In this document: one piece after another, positions 30,748-41,200 of the stretch
Position numbering within the stretch: the stretch's first letter is position 1
How the letters are laid out: each line of letters begins with the position of its first letter
Assembly: GCA_017506865.1 (NCBI GenBank)
Contig: JAFCMP010000519.1
Location: 496,001-560,000 of the forward strand
Reading direction: 5' to 3'
Source: Tribonema minus
Lineage: Eukaryota > Sar > Xanthophyceae > Tribonematales > Tribonemataceae
DNA: 64,000 bases
Translations under genes and position numbers: made by a program
Notes under the pieces: generated by a model
Database searches by the model: none
Seen by the model: the letters and a program-made list of their open reading frames with translations, nothing else
Told to the model about the DNA's origin: nothing

Positions 30748-32958
30748 GTGCGACATGAATTGACAGAGGAGCAAAAGCAGGAGGTTCGAGAGGCTTTCGA
30801 ACTCTTTGACACCGAGCAAACGGGGACCCTCAGCTTATATGAAGCCAAGGTGAGGAGCAGCATTTGCTGGTCGCATCATTGTTGTTTTGACACTATAGCA
30901 GGGCTGCCTCAGTACACACTTTCTCTTAAAGCGGCAGTTGCTGCGTGTGCTGGTGCACACAGGGCTTGCGTAAAAGCCGCGCTTTTCCGATCGGCAGTGC
31001 AGGGACCCCTTCAACACGTGGCTGCAAGCCTGTGTTATACTGCCGCTGGCGGATGGCGCATTCATTTGCCTCCGCACTACGCTTTCCGCGTTCAGGACTG
31101 TGTGCTCCGCGCAGCCGCAATCACGCGGTGTGAGCACTCCCAGTCACGCCGCGCGCCGCTCGATTGCCACACTGCGGACCGTGTCACGTGCAGCTGACGC
31201 TCCACATGTGACGCTCCGGGTATGACACTTCACATGTACAGCCGTGTGCATCCAGATGCGCTGCGCTTGGCGCCCCCCGTTCGCGTATTTACAGCCCGTG
31301 TCTGCTGCAATCAAGACGTTACTGAGCACTGAATATCGAGCGCGACACGCGCGGCACTCTGCGTGCTTTAAATTGGCATCGCTACACCTACAATGCGCCC
31401 GCATTTGGGCGGGCAGCCGCCTCTGCGGAGCGCGCCGAGGTCGACACATTTGCCAGCAGACGTTGTAGGCCATGCAGCGAACCGTCTCGGCGGCGTCTGC
31501 GCTGCTGCATCTGAGAGCGTTTAATGTGCCGTTGCACATGCAGTTGCGCCTTCACTGTCAGCTTATCAGATGTTGGAGTGTCCGTCGCATGCTTGCATGT
31601 ACTCAGCGTGCACTGCCGTGCTATGCTGTGTGTACTCCACAAGTAGACTACTGCGTCATTACGAAACATATGTGCCATAATCCGTTCCAGCGTCGTGCGC
31701 ATGCCGGCACGCTCCCCATCGAGCAGCGCAATGTACCACACATGCCGCTCGCAGCCTGCACTGGTCATGGAACGCCCGTGCACGTCTTAGCAGCAGCGCT
31801 TGCACGATGCAGCAGCGCTCAATAGATGCGCCAACGCTCAGCCCCCCCCCCATGCCGCGCGCGCGCGCGCAGGTGCTGCTGCGCGCCCTGGGCTTCCCCG
31901 TGAGGAAGCACGACGTGCTGCGCGCGTTCCACGCCGTCGATCCGCACGCCGACGGAGCCGCCGTCACCCTCAGCCACCTGTACGAGATGGCGCTGCCGCA
32001 CTACGCGGGGCTCGACCCGCAGGAGGAGATGCTGAAAGCGTTCAGGCTGTTCGATGCGGATGCCTCCGGGAAGATCTCGGTGGCGGACCTGCGGCGTGTC
32101 GCTCGCGAGCTCGGCGAGGGGCTTAGCGAGGACGACCTGCAGGTGATTTGTTGAAGTTAAAGTTGAAGTTTGTGTTGAAGTACTGCAGGGCGTGTTGTCA
32201 AAGTAGGTGTGTTGCAGGTGAAGCGTACTTGATGTAGTGGCGAGCCTGGGTAGAGCATTGTGGGAAGCGACTTGCAGGTGCTTCTGTATGTGTTGTTGAA
32301 GTCATTGTTGAAGTATGCCCTGCGGCTTGAGGAGTGCCCTTTGCAATTGCTGACATGCCTGCCCTGCCACGTGAAGGTACCCGCTGCCTCTGTGGGCAAG
32401 GCGGCTTGCCCTCTGTGCAGAATGACGTGCACTGTGTGAGGTCACATGCGGTAGCCAGGGCTGGATGCAGGGCATGTAGGTATGAAGCGCTTTTGAGCAA
32501 GGTGCGCTTGGCAACATGCCGACCCTGGATCTCCCCTACGCCGGCGTATGCGCATGCGTGATGGCAGCGAAGAGCAATCCAGGGCCACTTCCTGCTTTGG
32601 CAAGTGGATGATTATGTGCTTTGCCGAGCAGGTTGTGAACGCACTTGCGAGTGATCGGTGGAGGCTGCCCAAAATGCATGTCTGTGTGCTGCTTTGGCGA
32701 CGTGTGCTTTACAGACAGCAGTGTCAGCCTGACAGGGGTTGTTCTGAGGTGCTTCCATGTACATGTACGGCGCCATGCGCGTCAATCACAACTCTCGAAG
32801 TGCCCTACACTATGTAGATGATGCTGACTGAGCACTGCGATGCTTTGGGCGCTGCGCCGTCGTCGCAGGCCATGGTTGATGAATTCGACAGGGACCAAGA
32901 CGGGCAGATATCGAAGGACGAGTTCCTGGCCATCATGCAGAACAGCAATGCCTTCTGA
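30748..32958 (+). CDS. CETN: Centrin (caltractin), 5' end missing
   Basis: Exons 30748-30849, 31873-32142 and 32869-32958 join in phase 0 for 153 residues; family members are about 165-170. The first exon carries [19 protein letters not shown], the classic centrin start, and EF-hand loop 1 ([12 protein letters not shown]). Exon 2 has RALGFPVRK, a degenerate second hand ([12 protein letters not shown]), and hand 3 ([12 protein letters not shown], Asp at position 12). Exon 3 has a canonical fourth hand ([12 protein letters not shown]) and ends IMQNSNAF. Centrins are Ca2+-binding proteins of centrioles, basal bodies and contractile fibres. A short upstream exon with the initiator Met is needed. 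The weak second hand suggests fewer Ca2+ sites, which is known for some centrins. Confidence 0.92.
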
Positions 32959-34180
32959 GCGGCGGCTGCTGCTGCCTCAGCTGAATGGCCATGACTGGCC
33001 ATGGTCAAGGGCACGGCATTGGCTGATGCGACGACATGTTACATCAAAGCACCTGCAATCCACCATGACCTCAAATCAAACTTCAGCTTCTCGGCCTGTT
33101 GTAAGCGTACGCCTTCGGGGCCATGCATACCACAGGCTCAGAGAGGAGGGCGTGCCACGCACGTTCTCAAGCTCGCGTATGGGTATGTATGCGTCTCCTC
33201 GCATCAGTGCTCAGCACCGATCACGTCGCTCGCCTACCCCGCTTTCCAACGAGGGGCGAATGCTGGCCATACGAACACACCAATTTTCCATACGAACCAA
33301 TTTTCCGGCGTGCGGCCGCAAGAAGTGGAAGCTCAACAGTATGTATCCCTTGCGGTACCTACCTACCTAGTTCTGGTGCTGCATGCGGGACGCAGCGTCG
33401 TCATCGCACCCGCCAGCAAGCACCAGTGTCCAGGAGGCTTGCATGAAATCAGCGCGTGTACCTGGGCTCAGGGTATTGGCGTGCTATCAGCACACAAACC
33501 GGAATTGAAGCAATGCGTGGCTGGACTGTAACGTGACCATGGTGGTCCCTTTCTTGTCTTCTGTTGGCAGCAGTTGCTCCCAGTGCTGCTCTGTTTGCCT
33601 TCTTCTGCTGGTAGTTGCTGCTGCTGCTGAAGTTGCCCATGGTCCTTGCTTGCACTGGCAAACTTGCTTCTCTCTTGGGCCCCTGTCCTTCCCCTTTTTG
33701 CCCACGATGGCCTGTGTGTCGTGTCGGGGGTCCCGGGGACAACGTACGCCACTGAGGAGAGACCTTGGGGATAAGAAAGAAGAAGAGACAGTGATGCGCA
33801 TCGGCCAGAGAAGCACGGCAGTGCATTTACTGTCGCCACATGGCAAGTCTATTGGATGGCCTGTGCATGTGCCCAAACACCAGCCGCGCATGAGTGATGT
33901 ACTGTAGGTAGCCCTAACCCTAACCCTTACCCTAAGCGCCGATCATCCCTAGGCATAGTAGAGGCCCTGACCTTCAGGCCAAGGGCCTGAGACGAGCTGA
34001 CGCTGCACGATCTGATTGCCAACAGCACTGCAATCAGGTCAACTGTCGGATCTGCCCCTCCAGCAAAGTGGATCTATTTCCGGCGCTATAACTTGTGCAG
34101 AGGCGCCATAACACCTTCAAAACCGGTCATCCTACACTGCAAGGTCGAGAACCGACTCCCGCTGCAAACTACAGCCTCAC
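32959..34180. other. Intergenic, with a telomere-like block and a weak minus frame
   Basis: The minus-strand frame 33449-33826 contains an internal MGNFSSSSNYQQKK, which would suit N-myristoylation, but I see no homology or splice support. A short CCCTAA block lies at 33911-33935. Otherwise nothing is recognised. Confidence 0.35.
33911..33935 (+). repeat. Interstitial telomere-like repeat
   Basis: CCCTAACCCTAACCCTTACC in an intergenic stretch. Confidence 0.85.
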
Positions 34181-35828
34181 TTAAATTGTTGACGTGCAAC
34201 TTGGATCCTCTGTATCACGCTGCGGCTCGGTGCGATTGGCGCACAGCCACCGCACCGCCTCAACCTGATTGTCCCGCATCGCAAGGTTGAGCGCTGCTTG
34301 CACCACGCGCCGCGACCAGCAGCCGTGCGCACGCAGCCAGCGCAGCACCTCGACCTGCCCGGCGCGCGCCGCGCTCGCCGCCGCGCCGCCGTCGTACGCG
34401 AAGACACCCGCGCCGTTGCGCCTGCACCACTCGAGCACCTCCACGTGGCCGTAGCGCGCCGCGCCGACGCACACGCGCTCGCAGTCGAGGTGATGCGCGC
34501 ACCGCCTGTCAGCGGCGCTCAGAAGGCCCAGCGCCTCCGCCGCGTCCGCGCTGCCGCGGCGCGCGTGCAGCGACGCGTTCGCGTAGATATCGATATGCTC
34601 CTCGCTCCAGAGGTCGTAGACCGTGCAGCCGTTGGCGAGCGCCCAGCGCAGCACGCGAAGGTGCGCGCCCCTCACGGCCGCCAATGCGGTGCCGCAGCCC
34701 CACGGCGCGCCGTTCGCGCGCGCCCACTGCAGCACCTCGAGGTGCCCTCCCCGCGCCGCCGACGAACACGTGCTTTCAATCCAGTCGCAGCCGCGCTCGC
34801 GCGCCCAGCGGAGCACTGCCAAGTGGCCGCCGCGCGCCGCGGCAGCGCACGTCCACTTGTCCCAGGGGCAGCCGTTCGCGCGCGCCCACCGCAGCACTGC
34901 TAGGTGTCCATTAAAGGCCGCCTCGCTGCACACCGCAGCGTCCCACGGCGCGCCGTTCTCGCGTGCCCACCGCAGCACCGCTAGGTGTCCGCCGTAGGCA
35001 GCGCGCACGCACACGCGCCGGTCCCACGCGCAGCCGCTCGCGCGCGCCCACCGCAGCAGCGCCAGGTGTCCGCCGAGCGCTGCCTCGCTGCACGTGTCCG
35101 CACTCCACGGCGCGCCATTTGTGCGCGCCCAGAGCAGCACCTCCAGGTACCCGTTGCGCGCTGCTGCACGACACACGGCTTCGCTACACCAGTCGCAGCC
35201 GTTGGCGCGCGCCCACTGCAGGATGTGCAGATGGCCCGCGCCCGCCGCCGCGAAACATGTGCACTCGAACCACTCGCAGCCGTTCTCGCGGGCCCACTGC
35301 AGCAGCGTGAGGTGCCCGCCGCGGGCGGCGGAAGCGCAGGTGCGGTGGTCCCAGGGGCAGCCGCCGCGGCGGAGCCACTGAGGACGGCGATGTGGCCCCC
35401 GCCGGCTGCCGCAGCGCACCACTCCGCGGCTGTGGACTTCGGCCAGAGCTCGATGTTGAGGTGGCGCATCATGCCGTGGATGCAGGGCAGTACGTGCGCG
35501 CGGCCGGCGCTGACGGCCGCGCCGAACGCCTGGTAAGCGTCCCATGGGCAGGCGTTGGCGAGCAGGTATCGCAGCAGGCGCAGGTCCCCCGCACTTGCTG
35601 CCAAGAGGGTGAGGTGCTTGCCCCAGCAGCAGCCGTGGGCGCGCGCCCACAGCAGCTGATCGACGGACAGATCTGCTGCTGTGATGGCTGTTGCCTTGGG
35701 GTAGAGGCTCGCGTATGTCTCCCTCCACTCGCGGCACACGAGCGCCGTGTGCAGGTAGCGATTGGGGCCGATGAGCTCGCAGAGTACCAGCCAGGCTCCA
35801 CCAGACCAGGTGAGAGACTCGTTGCCCG
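34181..35828 (-). CDS. F-box-like ankyrin-repeat protein, one frameshift
   Basis: The frame starts at an AG acceptor (TTGCAG) at 35828, so an upstream exon is missing. The first ~45 residues look F-box-like (WLVLCELIGPNRYL then LVCREWRETY). At least nine ankyrin-type repeats of ~26-27 residues follow (GHLAVLRWARANGCPWD with TCAAAARG), and the stop is at 34181. At 35379-35381 the frame must shift by one base: GHIAVL should be followed by QWLRRGGCPWD, but one C of CTCCAG is missing. Both frames are otherwise clean, so either the gene is recently broken or there is a base-calling error. Such proteins are usually adaptors that present targets to SCF ubiquitin ligases. Large WARANG-type families occur in many algae. 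Confidence 0.85.
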
Positions 35829-36551
35829 CTGCAACGAAATAGAAGCAGTCATAATGTGAGCGTCTCGCACACCATGCGAGAAGGAGGCCTCATGTTTGAA
35901 AAAGGAACGCATGAAATTCATGCCTACACTCCAGCCAAAACTTGATCTTCCGCTCATGTTCAGGCTGATGCCTAGGCCATTCTCGCAACAGCGATCTCAT
36001 CATCGTGTGCATGGTTTGTGGATTTCGCCAAATCAAAAATTCATGGGCACTCACCAAGGGTCTCATCTGGGCCATTCATGACAGATTCGAACACCAGCGC
36101 GGCATTAACGCACGTGATCTACGTGTGTGCTCAGTGCTTATGCCTGACACAACCAGCTCTCGCCTCCATCCGCCCCAGCTCTCTCACTCCCGACTCTAAA
36201 AGAATAAACTCATCTGGAATCCAGAATAGCTCTAATAGTATAGAAAGCGATCCAACTCTGCTCTGGTCACAGTCTGGTGGCGACGCAGCTCGAGTGCTGC
36301 CAACTGGAGTTGCTTTAATCATCCGCCGTATCGCACGCCTTCGGTTCCGGCTCAAGAGTGCGGTCTACCGAAGCGACTAAGGCTCACAGGCGAACCTAAT
36401 CCAGGATTTGTATGTCCTGATGGCGTTGCAAGAGCAGGTAAACCAGTTCGCTTTCTCTTGCTCTTAGTATCGGTGTCACCACCTTGGCGATGCCCCTTTT
36501 CAGCGTCTTGCTTCAACCGGTTCGACATTCCAGTTCGTTCTGACCCTGCTG
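35829..36551. other. Intergenic between the ankyrin and SET genes
   Basis: May contain the first exon of the ankyrin gene on the minus strand and the promoter of the SET gene on the plus strand. No exon is convincing. Confidence 0.35.
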
Positions 36552-38249
36552 TTGCGCGCCTGTGGTCGCCTTGATCATGGCATCACTTGTGCCGCTGCAA
36601 GCACATCATGTCAACCCACCTTCCTCAGCTTCACACATTGCGATGTGCCGGCGGTTCCAACTGCCGCATGCTCCGCTTTGAGCTGCCCCCCTTGCAACAT
36701 ATGTGACCTCCTTTTGTACCTCCCCTTCTCGTTCTTGCACGCTCTGCAGCAGCATCTGGCGCGCTCGGTCAGCACAGCGCTTGCGGAATACACCCCCATA
36801 GAGCGGAATGTACGGCTGTCGGAGCTGCAGTCAGATTCGGCCACCGCCACCGCCGAAGCCGAGACGCCAGATTCTGCCCTCGCACTTGAGGCAGGCGAGG
36901 ACGTCGAGGTGCGCGATGCTGGCAAGAAGGAACGGAGCCTCTTTGCTGACGCCTCCATCGTCGCAAACGCGCTCGTGGCCGAGTTCGTCGGCGAAATCCT
37001 TCCGGACGCTGCTGCCTACGCTCTGAAGGCAGGCCACCACCACCTGGAAGACGTCGAGGTGCGCGATGCCGGCAAAAAGGGACTGGGCCTCTTTGCCAAA
37101 GCCGCCATCGCCGCAGGCGCGCTGGTGGCTGAGCTCACTGGCGAAGTCCTCCCGGAGCATGCGTACGCGCAGCGCGAAGTGGCCGCCGCCGCCGCCGCTG
37201 CGCGCAGCGGCGTGCGCTATAGCAGCTACGGGCTCAAGCTGGCGGGCGGCGAGGTCGTGGACGCTCGGCACAAGGGGGGGGTGGCGCGGTTTGTGAATCA
37301 CGCGTGCGCGCCTTCGTGCGTGGCGCGCATGGTGCTGCTTGGAGGGGAGCGGCGCGTTGGCGTGTTTGCGCGGCGGCGGCTGCAGGCGGGGGACGAGGTT
37401 ACTGTGTACTACAGGTGTGTGTGTACGCTAGGGCTGATCAGATGCCAGCAGCAGTGCCGAGCGGGCGCAGGGCGCTCGAGAGGAATTGGGTGTAGACGGT
37501 GGAGGTTTCGCATGTACGCCCCCTGCAGACAGCAGTTTTCGGGCCGTGCAATACAGGTCAGCAACGGCGCGTGCGTGCACCGGGGCTGATAATGTGTCGG
37601 AGGCAGTGGCGCGCAGGCGCAGGCGTGTTGTTCATTCTGAGTGCATGAGTTCTCAAAGGTGCTATGACGTGCGCCATCCACTCCATTCTCTCTATACAGT
37701 ATCCTCCAACTCAAGATGACGCCATGCACCACTTCTCTGCATGGTGATATCACCATGTGCAGCTTCCTGAACCTGCCGCCGAGTCGTACCATTGAGTCGT
37801 TCCATTGCGATACACGAGACTGCCAATCAGTGTGCAGGCGCGCTTGTGCCATAGTCTAGACTAATGTACACGCGGTTTCACAGCCCCCCAAGCGGATCAT
37901 ATTCAAGGTCAGTGGGGTATTGTTGTAGCAGGCAAAGACGTCCCTGCCACATTTGCAGCATCACAGACCACGCTCACTTCCTTCATGGTGTCACTTCCTG
38001 AGCGCTGAGCCGCTTTTGAACATTCACATACCAATCGCCCACAAACCTGTGCCGAGCGTCGACGCTCACCGACCCTCCTTTTCGGCCATCCGCTGCCTCA
38101 ACTCAGGCACATTGCAGCTTTGGCGTACCCTATGGGCTGCTGCTGCGGCGCGCGCGGCTGCGTCACGCGCCTCGCGCCAACGCTCAGCCTGCCCGCGCCC
38201 TCGCGTGTGGAGTCCGCTGCGCAGATCTGTCTCGATGTGGAACTGCTAG
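36552..38249 (+). CDS. SET domain protein with post-SET Cys cluster (N-terminal part of a larger gene)
   Basis: Probable lysine methyltransferase. The open frame runs to the splice donor at about 37414. The ATG at 36552 is the first in frame, but 36552-36748 looks non-coding and CTCTGCAG at 36741-36748 may be the real acceptor. Motifs: GLGLFAKAAIAAGALVAELTG (SET start), RFVNHACAPSC (NHxC box) and GDEVTVYY. Exon 38118-38249 encodes CCCGARGC, which fits the post-SET C-x-C-G-x3-C pattern that shares a zinc with the SET Cys. To read that frame the donor must be CAGGT|GTGTGT rather than CAG|GTGTGT, two bases apart in a GT run. The SET start is duplicated in frame: EDVEVRDAGKK occurs at 36898 and 37050. 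The frame leads on into the RS/RG-rich exons downstream. Confidence 0.75.
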
Positions 38250-41200
38250 GTGAGTGCTGCTGGGGAAGTGGGGGGGGGGGGGGGGGGTAGGTATTGGATC
38301 AGGTATGTATCACGTGCAAGCATGCGCGAGGCGCGGCGCTGCGTGCAGAGCTGTCGCCAGGGCGCTGTGATCGAGTGGAATGTGCAGTGAGCGCCGGCAC
38401 GCAGGCTGTCATCATTGACGAGGCCGCTTGCAAACGTCAACTTGTACGTTGACTGAAATTTTAAATCTGTTGCACTGTGCTGTTGACGGCCCTTGACGCG
38501 AGGTGCGGTGCCCTTGCCGCACTCCATTGGCATCATCACTTGCGCCAGCACCCAGTGTCACCTGCCTGCGCGTCCTACCGCGCAATGTGCCTGTTGCCAT
38601 CAGAGGCTTCGCCATCAGTTGCAGTCGTTGTGCGAGTGCCCAATGCGCACGTGGCGGCCCTTGTACCCTGGCATTGCAGCCACGGCCAACACACCTTTTT
38701 GTTCAATTGCTGTATGTGCACCACTTCAAGGACAAGCAGCACCGCTCAGGGCTCGTGTCCTCGGCGCTCAGGTTCCCTTTAAGTTGCGCGCGCGCACCTC
38801 GTGCGCGCGGCCGTCTCCGCCGGCACCGCAAGTGCGACGCCGCTGCCCTTGCACCACTTGACAGCCTGTACTATGGGCACTGCTGCGCGCTCGCCCGTCA
38901 TCAGTGCTCAACGCCCAGACTTCCCTCGCTCTCACCGGCGCCGGCGCTCTTCGCCGCTGCGCTGGCGCCTCTTGTCCACCTTTACTATGGGCATTACATA
39001 CACGCTCATCAGCAGTGCTCAGAGCCCAGACTCCCCTCGCTCTCACTGGCGCGCAATACCACAGAGATACTTCAACTGCGTTGCTTTGGGCTGATCATCA
39101 GTACTGGCTGCAAACCCCATGTCACTTTTCCACTGCATAGGCCGGCGCCACGGCCGCCTGCGCGAGCGCGACGCAGCGCTCGTGCGCAGTGGCGGCGTCT
39201 TCCTGCTGCGCAGCCTGCGGCACGCATGGTCGCGCGACGCCTTCGCGGCGCTCCGTCCTGCGGACGCCGCGGCGGCGCAGCAGCAGCAGCAGCAGCGGCG
39301 GCGGCGGCGGCGGCAGCAGCGCAGCGGCAGCGCGGTCGCCAGGCGGCGGCGCAGGAGCCGGCCGCTGACGGTGCTCGGCCGGGCGGTGCAGGCGCGGCTG
39401 GCGGAGCTCGTGCCGTGCCTGATGGCGCAAGCGGAGTCGAGCGCTGCTGCGAGGGGCAGGGGGGGGCTCACGGAAGGGGATGTGATCGACTACAGGGGAC
39501 GCGGCGGCGGCGACGCAGCGGAGGGGGAGGAAGAGGGCGCGGTGACCGTGGAAGTGAAGCCGCCGCCGCCGCCCACCAAGGTGAGCTTCCGGCCCGGCGG
39601 CGGGCGCGCGCCGCTGCAACCGCCCGGCCGCGCTGCCGCTGCCGCTGCTGACTCGCCGTCCCCGGAACGGGCGGAGGCAAAGCAGCAGCAGCAGCCGCAG
39701 CAGCAGACGCGTAAGCGCGGCCGCGGCGGCGACGGCGCCGCTGCCGCCGCGGCTGCGCAGCCCGGCGGCGGCGGCAAGCTGCGGCGCATGCCATCCGCGT
39801 TCGGCACCAGCAGCGACGAGGACAGCGACGCGGACGAGGCGGCGAAGAAGTTGAAGTTGGAGGCCGACCTCGCGGCGCGCGACGCCAAGCGCTACAAGCC
39901 GCTCATGCCCCACGAGCTGGACGACGGCACGAGCGCGCTGGAGAGCAGCCTGCTGCTGGCCGCGCAGCCCGCGTCCGTCGCCGCCGCCATGGCGGCGATG
40001 GCAGCAGCTGCAGCGACGGTGCCGCCGCCGCCAGGCGCCCCCACCGCGGCCATCTCCGCCGGCAGCGGCGGCGGCGGCGGCGCGTTCACGCGCGTGATGG
40101 AGGTGGTCGGCAGCTGGCCCGACCCGCTGCGCGGCGCGCAGTACCTGTGGACGGACCAGATGTGCGCGCGCATAGCGGCGCAGACGGGCTGCGCGGTGCG
40201 GCGCGCCGCCGTCGCGGGGCGCACGCTGGAGGACGTGACGGCGCTGCAGCTGAGCGCGCCCGCGGCGCGCGCGCTCGACGCCGCCGCCGCCATGATCGAC
40301 AAGGTGCAGATGAGCGTGAGGCTCGTCGCGCAGGGGATTGCGGGCAGAGACGCAGCTGCAGCGGCGCCGTCCGGCGCTGGCGGCGGCAGCGCAGCGAGCA
40401 GCAACAGCAGCAGCAAGAAGGAGGGGGGCGGCGACAAAGCTGCGGAGGCGAAGGCGGGAGAGGGGAAGAAGCGGAAGGCGGGTGATGGTGGCAGCAGGAG
40501 CCATTCGCCGCGTGCGCGCGCGCCGCGCCGCGCTGCGCGCAGCCGGTCGCGCAGCGGCGACAGCAGGGACCGCAGCGCGAGCGGCGACAGCCCAGGGGAG
40601 CAGCGCGCTGGGGGGGGCAGGAGCAGGAGCGGGTCGCGCCGCAGCAGCAGCGGCAGCCGCAGCAGGTGCACACTGCGCGTCAGTAGGCATGTTTTCTGCA
40701 CACCGTAGTGGGTATGCGGTGCGCAGGAGGCTTTTTTTGTGGAGCGGGCGTTGTGTATGTGCATGTGGGCAGAGCTGGCGTGCCAGGGCCTGCATGAGAG
40801 TTGTGGGCAAGCTTTGTTTATGTAGCCGGTACCCGTGATTGTCGCTGCATGTGCGTGCTGCCGACGGCAGAGCTGTGCGCACGCACTTGCAGGCTCCGAT
40901 TCGTGACTCATGTCATACAATTCAGCAGCTGTACTCGTGGCGGCGCTGCTTGGAGATCTGCACAGCCGGCTCGCTGCCACGGACTGCGTGTGGGTCGGCG
41001 CGTCCCCTGTTGCACAACTTCAACCCCTGTTGCAAAACTCCAACTTCTTGTGCGTTTGCCATCATCTGTGACGTCATGCACGTCTTGCTCAGGGGGTTAG
41101 GACTAGGGTTAGGCAGCGCCATGCCTGCAGCAGTGCTCAAATAGCCAGCTTCCTGTGACACAAAGAGAGGGGACCAAAGGGGCGCTGGTCGTGTGCCAGT

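Noticed and set aside
33449..33826. Small myristoylated protein (MGNFSSSS) on the minus strand
   Set aside because: No homology, splice support or neighbouring exons; low-complexity Ser/Gln stretch only.
36505..36540. GGTTCGACATTCC as a tRNA B box
   Set aside because: No A box or cloverleaf arms at the right distance.
38132..38164. MGCCC start as an N-myristoylated, palmitoylated protein
   Set aside because: The cysteines fit the post-SET pattern and follow a SET exon; kept only as the alternative start.
39122..40882. 586-codon minus-strand frame opposite the RS-rich exon
   Set aside because: Shadow of a very GC-rich exon; composition is Arg/Ala-rich with no motif, while the plus frame has RS and splice-phase support.
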